Positions 8,561 through 18,020 are shown, counted from the first letter of the stretch. The stretch: 64,000 bases of DNA from Peribacillus simplex (GCF_030123325.1 NZ_CP126106.1:4802001-4866000), one strand, 5' to 3'. Translations and numbers: made by a program. Notes: generated by a model not told the origin, from the sequence alone.

Positions 8561-10207
8561 TCACGTTTCAGTGCCGTCACCCTTCTTCATGTTAGAAGTC
8601 TTCATTCCGCGTGATGTAGGAGGCAGTGGCCTTTGATTATCGCCTTCTCTTTTCAGATTAGTATTGGAGCTTAAAAATTCGGGTCTTTTTTTTAACGCCC
8701 ACAATGGTCTCCTGTAGAATGTATCGCCTAGTCCTTCCGGATTAAGCGGAGCAAATGGTGACATATAAGGAACTCCGAATGAACGCAGGCTGCATAAATG
8801 GACTAGGACGACAAAAAAGATTAAATTCATACCATAAAAACCCATTGCACCTGCGCAAATGATAAATACGAACCGCAGCAAGCGAGCAGCAGTTGCCATG
8901 GTATAGGAAGGGGTCGCAAAACTTGCAATGGCCGTGATCGATACCATGATGACCATTGCCGGTGATACAATTCCAGCCTGAACCGCCGCCTGACCAATCA
9001 CCAGGGCACCAACAATGGACATGGTCGCCCCAATGGCTCTGGGCATCCTTAGGCTTGCTTCTCGTAAGAGTTCAAATGTTATTTCCATGAAGATTGCTTC
9101 GATAACAGCCGGCAAAGGAACGGAATCCCGTTGTGCCGCAAGAATGACGAGCAGCTTTGTAGGAATCATTTCTTGATGATACGTTGTAGCTGCTACATAA
9201 ACAGATGGGGCAATCAGCGAAATAAAGAAAATGATAATACGTAAAATACGTATAGCTGAGGCTATATCAAAGCGAGCATAGTAGTCCTCGACAGATTGAA
9301 AGAACTGAACAAATAACGCAGGCGCCACCAAGACAAAAGGCGTTCCGTTAACAAAAATGGCTACCCTTCCTTCAAGGAGATTGCCAGCGACCTTATCAGG
9401 TCTTTCTGTATGATCAAGGGTGGGGAATGGGGTCATGACCTGATCTTCTATCAATTGTTCAATATATCCCGATTCAAGAATACTATCGATATTTATTCCT
9501 TTTAAGCGCTCTTTGACCTCTTCGACGATTCCTTTTTTTGCAATCCCATTTATATACATAATGGAAACATCCGTCTTTGTCACAGTGCCGATTTTCATCG
9601 ACTCTATCCATAAATCCGGACTGTTAATGATGCGGCGTACCAGGGCTATGTTTATTGCATTCGATTCAGTAAACCCTTCTCTTGACCCGCGGACCACCGA
9701 ATTTGTGCTTGGTTCCTGGACAGAACGCCTTTCTCCCCCTTTTGTACTGGCAACCAGGGCCATGTTTATGCCATCAACAAAAATGACGCTATCCCCTGAT
9801 AATAATGACAAAAATAATTTTTCCCAGTCCGTAACGGGTTCTACACCGCCGAGTGAAACCACGTCTTTAGAGATCACTTCCAGCACTTCATGTGGAAGTA
9901 ACTTTTCTTTTAGATGAGGATTTTTCATGATGGATTCAATTAAAAAATCTGTAACACTCGGATTGTCTATCAGACCCCGTACATACAAAATGGTCACCTT
10001 GATCACAGGATTTTGACTAGTTTTCAACGTTCGTATAATGATATCCGGACTGCTTCCTGTTTTTTGCTTCACGATATCCAGATTGGCTGTTAGAGAGCTC
10101 TCAATATTTTTGGGTTTTTTCATTATAGATTGATCTTTTTCATTTTCGTCTATCTTTTGCTTCTTGCGTTTCTTCATTTGTCCTTTTTGTTTAAAAAAAG
10201 AAACCAT
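8561..10207 (-). CDS. GerA-family spore germination protein, A subunit
   Basis: A 548-residue A subunit of a GerA-type germinant receptor (GerAA/GerKA family), an inner-membrane spore protein that helps sense nutrients. Domain order: a very basic N-terminal stretch (KKRKKQKIDENEKD), a large hydrophilic domain to about residue 290 with typical motifs (LLSGDSVIFVDG, NLLEGRVAIFVNGTPFVLVAP), four to five membrane helices (about 300-460) and a hydrophilic tail. The family normally occurs as A-B-C operons, but no B or C gene is next to it, so this is an orphan A subunit. AGAGGA precedes the ATG. Confidence 0.93.
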   Translation of the reverse strand: MVSFFKQKGQMKKRKKQKIDENEKDQSIMKKPKNIESSLTANLDIVKQKTGSSPDIIIRTLKTSQNPVIKVTILYVRGLIDNPSVTDFLIESIMKNPHLKEKLLPHEVLEVISKDVVSLGGVEPVTDWEKLFLSLLSGDSVIFVDGINMALVASTKGGERRSVQEPSTNSVVRGSREGFTESNAINIALVRRIINSPDLWIESMKIGTVTKTDVSIMYINGIAKKGIVEEVKERLKGINIDSILESGYIEQLIEDQVMTPFPTLDHTERPDKVAGNLLEGRVAIFVNGTPFVLVAPALFVQFFQSVEDYYARFDIASAIRILRIIIFFISLIAPSVYVAATTYHQEMIPTKLLVILAAQRDSVPLPAVIEAIFMEITFELLREASLRMPRAIGATMSIVGALVIGQAAVQAGIVSPAMVIMVSITAIASFATPSYTMATAARLLRFVFIICAGAMGFYGMNLIFFVVLVHLCSLRSFGVPYMSPFAPLNPEGLGDTFYRRPLWALKKRPEFLSSNTNLKREGDNQRPLPPTSRGMKTSNMKKGDGTET

Positions 10208-10321
10208 GGCATCGGTCCTCTTTCAATCCTATTTCTCTTTATTCTGTCCAACAAAATCGGTTTTTATGGATAACTTCATTCCCAGCAATATTATTAGATC
10301 TAATTTTTAGGTATTCATTAT

Positions 10322-10382
10322 GGAACTATCCTGCCCCTTTAATTGCATAAGAAACTCCTATGGCGGCGCTCCTCGCCGCCAC
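10322..10382 (-). repeat. Half HTR plus GC-rich hairpin at the IS110 left flank
   Basis: The left half of the HTR (actatcctgcccctttaa, then ttgcataag) runs directly into an unrelated hairpin GGCGGCG-CTCCT-CGCCGCC at 10362-10380. The normal HTR right half is missing, and IS110-like DNA begins within the next few dozen bases. Confidence 0.55.
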
Positions 10383-10439
10383 CATCTACTACGAAAATCT
10401 AAACTCAAAAATAGAGTCTAACCCATTAAACCGTTGACG

Positions 10440-11880
10440 ATAATGGATGATAACAATACAACCAGGCTGAACTTTTTTTGGTGGATCTTAAGGAAGATAC
10501 CCTGTATAAGAAACTGGTTGTGACAGTATGGAAGAACCATTTAGTGTACTACTAGTACGTATACAAAAATTTTTGTAACAAATCTCCTGTCATATGTATT
10601 GTTAATCTTTTTTTGAGGTGATTCTCCTATGGAAGCAATGATTGAACGGTGTGCTGGCCTAGATGTGCACCAAGAAACAGTAGTAGCCTGTGTATTATTT
10701 GGTCCATTAGATAAAAAACCAAAAACCTCTATTGAAACGTTTTCAACTACAACAACGGGACTCTTGGCTTTGAGTGATTGGCTCGCTCCCCTCCAGGTAT
10801 CCGATGTTGTGATGGAAAGTACCGGAGTCTACTGGAAACCAATATGGAATATACTCGAAGGATCTTTTCACCTTGTTCTTGCCAATGCCAGGCATGTCAA
10901 AAATGTTCCAGGCCGTAAAACTGATGTAAAAGATGCCGAATGGCTTGCCAAGCTTCTAAGATGCGGACTTATTGAAAGCAATTTTGTCCCACCAGAGGAT
11001 ATTCGTGATTTACGTGATCTTACTCGTTATCGAAAAAAATTGATTCATCATCGCACATCAGAGCAGAATCGCATTCACAAAATTCTTCAAGATGCTAATA
11101 TCAAGCTAACTTCCGTTCTATCAGACATTTTTGGTGTATCGGGACGCCGAATCCTTGAAGCGATTCTAAACGGTGAAAAAATAGAGACCGATGGTCTTCG
11201 AAAAATGGTGGATTGGCGAACAAAAGCAAGTATTACTGACATTGCCCATGCAATTAATGGCCGTATTCGCCGTCATCATCGTGATATGTTGCGTTACCAT
11301 TGGGAGCATATGAGTTATTTAGAAAAAGCCATAGAAGAATTGGAAAAACAAATTGATCAACTCCTGTCCCCATATCATAAGGAAGTAGAATTATTGGATG
11401 GTATACCTGGTGTGAACAAAGCTGCCGCAGCTACTTTTATTGCAGAGATGGGCGTGGATATGTCTTTATTTAAGTCGGCTAAACATCTTGCCTCTTGGGC
11501 TGGTGTGAGTCCTGGAAATTACGAAAGTGCTGGTAAAAAAAAATGAGTAAAACCACACAAGGTAACAAAGCTCTGAAAACGATGGCCGTAGAGTGTGTAT
11601 TAGCGACATCAAGGCAAAATAATCGAATTGCTTCACATCGAAAAAGGATTACCAAAAGGCAGGGAAAAATGAAAGGACGAATTGCTTCTGCTCATTTACT
11701 ATTGACGATTGCTTACAACATCTTAAAAACAGGAGAACCCTATCATGAACTAGGCTCAAATTACCTTGAAGAAAAACAAAATAACAAAGAATTAAAAATG
11801 ATCGAATACCTAAAAAAGAAAGGCTATTCAATCGCTCCATCTAAACAACAAACTGCATAACCAGTTAAATTAACGACATA
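10440..11880 (+). mobile_element. IS110-family insertion sequence (ends approximate)
   Basis: The element is defined by its transposase gene. IS110 elements have no inverted repeats, so exact ends cannot be read from one copy. The roughly 190 bases upstream of the transposase are non-coding and rich in short complementary segments, the place where IS110 elements encode their bridge RNA. The bounds given are estimates. Confidence 0.6.
10629..11860 (+). CDS. IS110-family transposase, frame broken at an A9 tract
   Basis: Two overlapping frames (10629-11546 and 11543-11860) together give the usual length of about 400 residues. The first carries the RuvC-like DEDD domain (CAGLDVHQE, VVMESTG, DVKDAEWLA) and most of the Tnp_20 domain (DGIPGVNKAAAATFIAEMG, GVSPGNYESAGK with the catalytic serine). 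The second continues it in the -1 frame (SKTTQGNKALKT). The switch occurs in nine A residues at 11535-11543, followed at once by TGA. Either slippage makes the full enzyme or a lost base has killed it; IS110 normally uses one frame, so I favour inactivation. Confidence 0.88.
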
Positions 11881-11950
11881 GTACATTTAGCCCTTCGAAA
11901 AAAAATGAGAATATGGAGGGTTTATTTTAGCATGGCTTTTTTACTAATGT

Positions 11951-12005
11951 GTTTTCATACAAAAAAGGCTGCCGCAGCAACCCCTGATATTTCACCCGTT
12001 TGTTC
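11951..12005 (-). repeat. HTR, partial copy
   Basis: Contains the GGTTGCTGCGGCAGCC terminator hairpin with T tract on the minus strand and a degraded right end (ttcacccgtttgttcaa). It lies downstream of the broken hxlR gene. Confidence 0.65.
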
Positions 12006-12035
12006 AAGGAATACTACCACAATAGCTCCTCCTTG

Positions 12036-12378
12036 CTACATATTTTCTGAGATCCTTCGTTTCATTAATACCTCATTTCCGTTCATATCTCCCCAATCTC
12101 GCATTAAGTTAATAATAGGTTTTAATGTTTCCCCAAAGGGAGTAAGAGAATATAATTTCACGATGTACAATACCATCCTGCTCCAATTCCCGAAGTTGTA
12201 ACGTTATCATGCGTTTTGTGGTATAGGGCATAAGTCTCCCTAACTCGTTAAAACGTTTAGGGCCGGAGATTAAGTTATATAATATGATCCCTTTCCATTT
12301 GCCTCCTATCACATCTACTGTAACTGCAACAGGACAAGCAGTGGTATCAGGGCACTTTTCCGTTTTAAAGTCCTTCAT
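12036..12378 (-). pseudogene. HxlR-family regulator, frameshifted
   Basis: The N-terminal 74 residues are a good HxlR-type winged helix (CPVAVTVDVIGGKWKGIIL, PKRFNELGRLMPYTTKRMITLQLRELEQDGIVHRE), with two cysteines in KCPDTTACPVA, as in redox-sensing YodB/HypR relatives. After IVHRE the frame runs to an early stop. The normal ending is readable in another frame (YSLTPFGETLKPIINLMRDW, then GDMNGNE and so on, to a stop at 12036). A deletion of roughly 20 bases, covering the usual K-Q-V-P-P-K-V-E segment, with loss of frame explains this. It is divergent from the MDR gene, the normal partner of such regulators. Confidence 0.8.
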
Positions 12379-12587
12379 ATTGACACCCCAATCTTTTAAG
12401 TATCAAATTGTATACTATATTACAAATTTTATCCTATTCAACAAAAATGTGCGTACTTTTAATTTTATATTATATAAAGTATCATTGATTTTGCGAGAGA
12501 AGACTAAATATTCGTTCTTTTCATTAACGATGTTACGATAATAGTCTGATGAGACATTTTCCTAAAAAATAAGTAGGAGTGACTAAA

Positions 12588-13583
12588 GTGAAAGCACAAA
12601 TTATACAATCTTTTGGTGAACCCTCCGTATTTCAATTTAAAGAGGTTTCAAAACCTGAACTAAAAGCTGGACATGTACTCATTCAAGTCAAAGCTACAAG
12701 TGTAAACCCCATTGATGCGAAAGTCCGTGCTGGTGCAGTTCCAGCCGTTGCCCCCGAGTTTCCGGCAGTTTTACATGGGGATGTTGCAGGTTTGGTATCT
12801 GCAGTGGGTGAAGGAGTAACCGAGTTTAAAGTTGGCGATGAAGTGTTTGGATGCGCGGGTGGTTTTAGAGGGACTGGCGGTGCACTTGCAGAGTTTATGC
12901 TGGCGGATGCCGATTTACTTGCTCACAAACCGAAAAATTTGACGATGGAAGAAGCCGCTGCTTTACCATTGGTTTCCATTACCGCATGGGAAGCATTATT
13001 CAATCGGGCAAATCTACTCCCTGGACATAATATACTGATCCATGCAGCGACCGGCGGTGTAGGACACATTGCCATTCAACTGGCGAAATGGAAAGGCGCC
13101 ACAGTCTATACAACTGCCTCTTCGCAAGAGAAACTGGAGATTGGCACAAGTCTTGGTGCAGATGTAACTATTAATTATCGAGCAGAAAGCGTTCACGACT
13201 ATGTACAGAAATATACAGACGGAAAAGGATTTGACGTTGTGTTTGATACGGTAGGAGGAGAAAACCTTGATCGCTCCTTTGAGGCGGCTGCGGTACATGG
13301 AACGGTAGCAGCCATTGCTGCCCGTTCGACCCATGACCTCTCCCCAGTGCATTCAAAGGGACTTTCTCTGCATGTTACCTTTATGTTGTTGAAGATATTA
13401 AACAAGGACATGCATAAGCATTATGGAGAAATTTTGAAGAAGGTTGCTCGGCTGGTTGAGGAAGAGCAGCTGCGTCCGCTTGTGGATCCAAACATTTTTA
13501 CGTTTGATGAAGTTTCAAAAGCCCATGAATACATGGAGTCAGGCAAGGCGATTGGAAAAATTGTTCTGAAAAATAGTTGGTGA
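12588..13583 (+). CDS. Zinc-less MDR / NADPH:quinone oxidoreductase family protein
   Basis: A 331-residue medium-chain dehydrogenase/reductase of the quinone-oxidoreductase branch. It has the N-terminal GroES-like domain (VKATSVNPIDAKVRAG, VLHGDVAG) and the Rossmann part with ILIHAATGGVGHIAIQLAKW; no structural zinc cysteines are seen. These enzymes reduce quinones or enones with NADPH. I choose the GTG at 12588 because AGGAG is 8 bases before it; a GTG at 12579 overlaps that site. It is divergent from the broken HxlR gene, which probably once repressed it. AAGTATCA occurs twice (12398, 12477) in the shared promoter region. Confidence 0.88.
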   Translation: MKAQIIQSFGEPSVFQFKEVSKPELKAGHVLIQVKATSVNPIDAKVRAGAVPAVAPEFPAVLHGDVAGLVSAVGEGVTEFKVGDEVFGCAGGFRGTGGALAEFMLADADLLAHKPKNLTMEEAAALPLVSITAWEALFNRANLLPGHNILIHAATGGVGHIAIQLAKWKGATVYTTASSQEKLEIGTSLGADVTINYRAESVHDYVQKYTDGKGFDVVFDTVGGENLDRSFEAAAVHGTVAAIAARSTHDLSPVHSKGLSLHVTFMLLKILNKDMHKHYGEILKKVARLVEEEQLRPLVDPNIFTFDEVSKAHEYMESGKAIGKIVLKNSW

Positions 13584-13900
13584 TATTCTAAAAGATTCTC
13601 ACGTAACGTCTGCTTTTAAACTTTGATTTATTTAATTAAAATAGATAAGGAAATATACAATGCGATAAATCCACTTACACTAAAGCTATTGGTGAACCAT
13701 TGAAAAAAGCTCCTTTTCAGAAGTTTTTTATATCTTATAGATATTTCGTGGATGGTATCAGTAAGACTTTCAATTATCTTTTCGAAACCTGAACAAAGTT
13801 TTATCAATTTCCCGATTTTTTACTAAAAGATAAATATGTAAGAAGTGGGTTTTTTTGTAAAGTATTCTCACCTTGTTTACGCTTTAGAAAAGGAATATCA
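13584..13900. other. Intergenic, no gene seen
   Basis: Begins with gattctcacgtaacgtctgctttta, which resembles part of the terminator hairpin at 19355-19407. The rest is AT-rich, with a weak hairpin around 13699-13725 (gctccttttcagaagttt). No reading frame is supported. Confidence 0.4.
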
Positions 13901-13928
13901 AAAAGGCAGCATATTTGCTGCCTTTAAT
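13901..13928 (-). terminator. Intrinsic terminator of the CotB-like gene
   Basis: AAAGGCAGCA and TGCTGCCTTT form a near-perfect hairpin immediately after the stop of the minus-strand gene, with T residues on the minus strand. Confidence 0.8.
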
Positions 13929-14597
13929 TCAGGGTAGGTGAACTGTTTTAATATGATGAAGATTTAAATATACAGGTTCCTCCCTTGCCGTAATAAGTTC
14001 AACAAAATTATCTTCTAACTTATTAATTTGTCCAATTAAATTGGAGTTTTCTCCTATATTAAAAATAATTAAGCTACCGATCAGTTTTTCCACTTGTACG
14101 TCAAAGGTTCTTGCCAATGAAAGGTTTGAAGGATGTACAGGAAGATCCTTGTTACTTAAACCATAAGGAGTTTGATTGTCCGTATATGGGATAATCCACT
14201 TTAAATGAAATAAAGGTATATACATAGTCTTATGAACTGGTGAATAGAATTCAAAGTAATTATTCATCACCCTTGTTATATACCCGTGTAAAGGCTGGTT
14301 ACCAGTTACATATATTTCTGTGAACATCCCTTTCGCGGATAAAAGAGTTTTTCGTAGTGATAATTCTTCCTCAGCTTCAATTCCAGGTGAATCTACAGGG
14401 AGGGAAATCTCCTCGTTTTCCGTAGTATTTACTTTGCAATTTTGAATATGAATGATTGGAAGATACACAAAATCCTGTCCATTAAAGATAACCACTACAT
14501 CAATACCAGTATCAACCAGTGTACCGAAAAAGAATTTTTTTCCGGAAAGTTCTATTTTAATTGTTTTTCCTCTGAGATTTTGTAAGATTTTATTCAT
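13929..14597 (-). CDS. CotB-like spore coat protein with three Sm-like repeats
   Basis: A 222-residue protein built of three related beta-rich units of about 45-50 residues. Each has the CotB pattern of a short hydrophobic strand, an [IF]-x-G-x-[LI] turn and an ending like YLPIIHIQNCKV, YIPLFHLKWIIPY or YLNLHHIKTVHLP. Compare the YYKTDHIKSI motif of CotB. It lacks the charged tail and the GGPES motif, so it is a divergent paralogue of the two genes upstream. The ATG at 14597 follows GGAGGGGTGATT. It is probably a minor spore coat component made in the mother cell; that is inferred from resemblance and context. Confidence 0.6.
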   Translation of the reverse strand: MNKILQNLRGKTIKIELSGKKFFFGTLVDTGIDVVVIFNGQDFVYLPIIHIQNCKVNTTENEEISLPVDSPGIEAEEELSLRKTLLSAKGMFTEIYVTGNQPLHGYITRVMNNYFEFYSPVHKTMYIPLFHLKWIIPYTDNQTPYGLSNKDLPVHPSNLSLARTFDVQVEKLIGSLIIFNIGENSNLIGQINKLEDNFVELITAREEPVYLNLHHIKTVHLP

Positions 14598-14680
14598 AAT
14601 CACCCCTCCTTCCTACATTAATAGCCAAGTGGTCCAAAAATACAGCGAGATTAAACTTACATTAACCCTATAGGAATTAT

Positions 14681-15991
14681 CTAAAAGGTAACTTTAAGAT
14701 ACTTCCCCCAAGAGATATTGATGGAGTGTTTCTTCAATATATACATCCAAATTAATGTGGCCAGCGTACCAACAGACGTCAACAAAGCACCTATATCGCT
14801 TCCGATCACGTTAGCAAGATAAGCAATTTGCACAAGGTGAGGATCCAATCCCATTTCTGTTATCGACAAAGTCCCTATCATAACTGCAGGAAGATTATTA
14901 GTTAATAATATGCCCATGATCATGGTTGCGTTGAATGGGCTATCCATAATTAAGGGTTTTAAATTGCTGACTATATAATCGTTCAAGCCAACATTCTTCA
15001 AACCATATACCAGCACGTACATATTGAAAGCAAATAAAAGAACATGCCAGGGTATTTTTCTTTACAATATCGCTAGACCAGTTTTGGTTTTATACCATCT
15101 CAGTAATATCAAAAGATTGCAAAACTCATTTCAAACAACTTCCAATCATTATCTTCGGATTGTTGTTTAACATTGAGTGGATGAGTTTGCACATAGCGTG
15201 AAAGGTTTTATCCCATTTTACTGGTACACTGGGGATTTTCCTTGGAAGGTCCTTCTTAAAGTATAGATATAGTAATAACCTGATTGTTAAAATCCCTATC
15301 ATTCAAGAAACAAACATCATATTGATATAACTATTAAGGCTCAATCCTACAATCTTTAGTGCAATCAAATTGGAAATATTGCTTACTGCTATTGGGGCAC
15401 TCGCTGCCGTTGCAATTAAAGCTCCTGATATTAGAAAGGGGATTTTTTGGTGAGGTTTAATCTTTAGTAACGTTACAATGTGAATAATAATAGGAGTTGT
15501 GATAAGGATACTTCCATCGTTATTGAAAACCATTGTCATGAAAAAGCTTAGGAGATTAATATAGGCGAATAATCTAATCCCTGAACCCTTAGACCGGATG
15601 ATGATATTTAAAGCAATCCACCTAAAAAAACCAATGCTTTCAAGTACAATAGACATCATTATGGTGGATAATATGGTTAAAGAAGCACCCTGATAATATC
15701 AAATATATTTAAAACATCCGTCCAAGGAACAATGCCTGCAACTAATACAGTCAAGGCCCCTATTGTAGTAGGTATAGTTTCATTAATCCCAAATGTCTCC
15801 ATAACATGAGGATAATAGTTAAAGTAAAAATTATTGACATCAAGACAATTTGTAAACTAAGTATTTACCTCCGCGGCCTTGTTTTTGGATGGTGTAATTT
15901 TTACGGTATCAGGAGTGGTTTGATTTTGAGGTTTTACAAAAAAGGAATAGAAGACTCCCCCAAGTACAGAAAAAAACAAAATCAATTCCAT
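14681..15991 (-). pseudogene. ArsB/YdfA-type arsenical pump membrane protein, decayed
   Basis: Pieces of one membrane transporter are found in different frames on the minus strand. The N-terminal piece begins at an ATG at 15991 behind AAAGGAGG (MELILFFSVLGGVFYSFFV) and stops early. A middle piece at 15303-15659 includes FNNDGSILITTPI, and a C-terminal piece at 14681-15022 includes LLTNNLPAVMIGTLSI and ANVIGSDIGALLTSVGTLAT. These are hallmark ArsB/anion transporter motifs. Stops, frameshifts and missing segments between pieces show it is dead. Confidence 0.8.
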
Positions 15992-16022
15992 GTCCTCCTT
16001 TCAATTAGCCTTTAATTTTATC

Positions 16023-17420
16023 TTAAGGCTTTACCCGTTTTGCCTTCAATTTCCCCTTCATTCTTTCAGCAAATTTCATCAATGAATAATATTCTGTTTT
16101 TTGTTTTCCATTTTCCGCATACACCTTTTCAGTGGACTTCATTAATTCGTAACATTTCTTATCTATCAGTTTCCTTTTTTCTTTTAAATTATTTTTCTTT
16201 GCGGATTGTTCATTCATTTCTTCAGGGCTTGAGTTCCTGAATCCTCCAGTCTGGTTTTCTTGGATTGCCTCTTGAATATCTTTTTTATTAGTTACTGAAG
16301 GGTTTTCCTTCTTACTTTGTTTTTTCTTCTTTTCCTGGGATTTTTGTTTCTTATTTTTATCCGTACTTTTCTTTACATTGGATTGATTTTTGCTCACTTT
16401 TTTTATTGTTGATTGAACAGTCGGTTCTTCTTTCACGTTAGATAAAACTTCCGGAGAGGCAGGATTAGTTGCTGTAGGGTTTTCCTTCTTACTTTCTTTT
16501 TTCTTTTTTTTCCGGGATTTTTGTTTCTTATTTTTATCCGTACTTTTCTTTACATTGGATTGATCTTTGTCCACTTGATTTACTGTAGAATGAACAGTCG
16601 GTTCTTCTTTCACGTCAGATAAAACTTCCGGATGGACAGGATTAGTTGCTGTAGGGTTTTCCTTCTTACTTTCAGGGGATTTTTGTTCCGTATATTTATC
16701 CGTACTTTCTTGTACATTGGATTGATCTTTGTCCACTTGATTTACTGTAGAATGAACAGTCGGTTCTTCTTTCACGTCAGATAAAACTTCCGGATGGGCA
16801 GAAGCTGGTCCCTCTTTTCCAATAGTTAAAATGTCCTGTTCTTGTTTCTGGTCAACAGGCTCTTCCTCTCCTTTGGAATTAATTTCAGTGTCTTCCTTCA
16901 ATATGGAATCACTTTCCTTAACTTGATCCCCTTCTGACTGTTTATTTTCAGTATTTTCGCCCTTATTTTCCTGCTGTTTGTTCTCTGACGATTCCTTTTT
17001 ATCTATCCCTTTGAAAATATAGAGTATATTTGATAATTGTACATAAAGCTGTTTATCCTTATTTAATAAAACGATGTAATTATTAGTTACGGTACTTAAA
17101 AATCCGTCAAACGATAGATTATTATCTTTGTTTACTGTCACCCAATGGCCTTGGAGTTCATTTACTAATTCTGTAAAACTTTGTTTCTGTGTTGGTTCGT
17201 GATCAAGTATTTGACCCTGGAATTCTTTGGTGTTTTTTGATAAGGCATAAACCTGATTTAAGTTGAAATAACATTGTTTATTTGGATTAATTTGAATGAC
17301 AATAAAGTCGCTCTTCACATCAAGTACCACCCCATCATGAACAGTTTTATCATCAGAAATAATACTAATATTAAAACCTATCAGTGAATTAAGTGCCTCT
17401 TGAAAATTTTGTTTTTTCAT
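16023..17420 (-). CDS. Large CotB-like spore coat protein with charged tandem repeats
   Basis: A 465-residue protein. Residues 1-150 hold two CotB-like Sm-fold units (the first ends in CYFNLNQVYAL, the second in LYVQLSNILYIF). An acidic/Gln-rich linker follows (about 150-215). Then come three 59-residue tandem repeats carrying PEVLSDVKEEPTVHST, DKDQSNVKKSTDKNKKQKS and KKENPTATNP, and a basic C-terminus (LKEKRKLIDKKCYELMKST). The ATG at 17420 follows AGGGGG; earlier in-frame codons lack a site. CotB of B. subtilis also has a long charged tail that is phosphorylated by CotH, so the Ser/Thr/Lys-rich repeats here may be modified too; no cotH is in this window. Confidence 0.75.
   Translation of the reverse strand: MKKQNFQEALNSLIGFNISIISDDKTVHDGVVLDVKSDFIVIQINPNKQCYFNLNQVYALSKNTKEFQGQILDHEPTQKQSFTELVNELQGHWVTVNKDNNLSFDGFLSTVTNNYIVLLNKDKQLYVQLSNILYIFKGIDKKESSENKQQENKGENTENKQSEGDQVKESDSILKEDTEINSKGEEEPVDQKQEQDILTIGKEGPASAHPEVLSDVKEEPTVHSTVNQVDKDQSNVQESTDKYTEQKSPESKKENPTATNPVHPEVLSDVKEEPTVHSTVNQVDKDQSNVKKSTDKNKKQKSRKKKKKESKKENPTATNPASPEVLSNVKEEPTVQSTIKKVSKNQSNVKKSTDKNKKQKSQEKKKKQSKKENPSVTNKKDIQEAIQENQTGGFRNSSPEEMNEQSAKKNNLKEKRKLIDKKCYELMKSTEKVYAENGKQKTEYYSLMKFAERMKGKLKAKRVKP
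16294..16810 (-). repeat. 177-bp tandem repeat inside the large CotB-like gene
   Basis: The same segment recurs with starts at 16294, 16471 and 16648, a period of exactly 177 bp (59 codons). The third copy lacks the lysine-rich part. Copies 2 and 3 are almost identical over long stretches, suggesting recent expansion or gene conversion. Confidence 0.85.
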
Positions 17421-17489
17421 CTGATGAGTCCCCCTTATCAATTGGATGGTCGCTTCTGGCCGGAAGCGACACATCATTTATGGGAAATA

Positions 17490-18020
17490 CTATTTTTCTT
17501 TTTCTTCTGCTTTATTCTCTTTATTTTTTTCCGATTTTCCACTGTCTTTATTATCTTTATTTTTTTCCGATTTTTCTTCTTCTTTAGGTTTCTCTACTCT
17601 TGCACCGTAACTGATGCTGCGGATATGGAACATTGACAGGCGAATAACTTCTTCGTTTAGTATTAACGTTACGAATTCATCATTAATATCATGAAGTACG
17701 CCTTCAAGCTTCTCGGGACCGCCTCGGTTAATATTTACCCATTGATTTCTGAGGTTTTTATCAAGTAAGTCCTTAAAAGTTGCAGCTGTTTTATAGGTAA
17801 AATCTTCGGGAACCTCCAGTTGAAATTGGAATCCCTTCTTTACATTCTCGGTAATACTTTTGATATGGTCGGTTTTATAGTAGATAACACCTTCTTGTTC
17901 AGTTAAGATCGATAAGTGGTCATCGTATATGCCTAATAATAATCCTGTCCGAGATTCAGGCCCTCCTCTATCTACCTTTAGAACTTTCCCAACCAAATTA
18001 GTTAACCATTCCTTATTCAT
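17490..18020 (-). CDS. cotB: Spore coat protein CotB-like
   Basis: A 176-residue outer-coat protein resembling the N-terminal half of B. subtilis CotB. Two units carry the diagnostic RGGPES/RGGPEK motif (VDRGGPESRTGLLLGIYDD near 16 and INRGGPEKLEGVLHDINDE near 98), each ending in a YYKTDHIKSI- or LSMFHIRSISYG-type strand. The C-terminus is a short Lys/Glu-rich tail (EEKSEKNKDNKDSGKSEKN). It is shorter than CotB (380 residues), lacking the serine-rich region; the neighbouring gene may supply that function. AGGAGGGG precedes the ATG. About 70 bases separate it from the next gene, so the two may be cotranscribed late in sporulation. Confidence 0.85.
   Translation of the reverse strand: MNKEWLTNLVGKVLKVDRGGPESRTGLLLGIYDDHLSILTEQEGVIYYKTDHIKSITENVKKGFQFQLEVPEDFTYKTAATFKDLLDKNLRNQWVNINRGGPEKLEGVLHDINDEFVTLILNEEVIRLSMFHIRSISYGARVEKPKEEEKSEKNKDNKDSGKSEKNKENKAEEKEK

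Noticed and set aside
9513..9917. A 134-codon plus-strand frame
   Set aside because: Antisense to the conserved GerA-type gene; no ribosome site.
16294..16810. Possible CRISPR or intergenic satellite at the 177-bp repeats
   Set aside because: The period is a multiple of three, the frame is open throughout, and the repeats encode a coat-protein tail.
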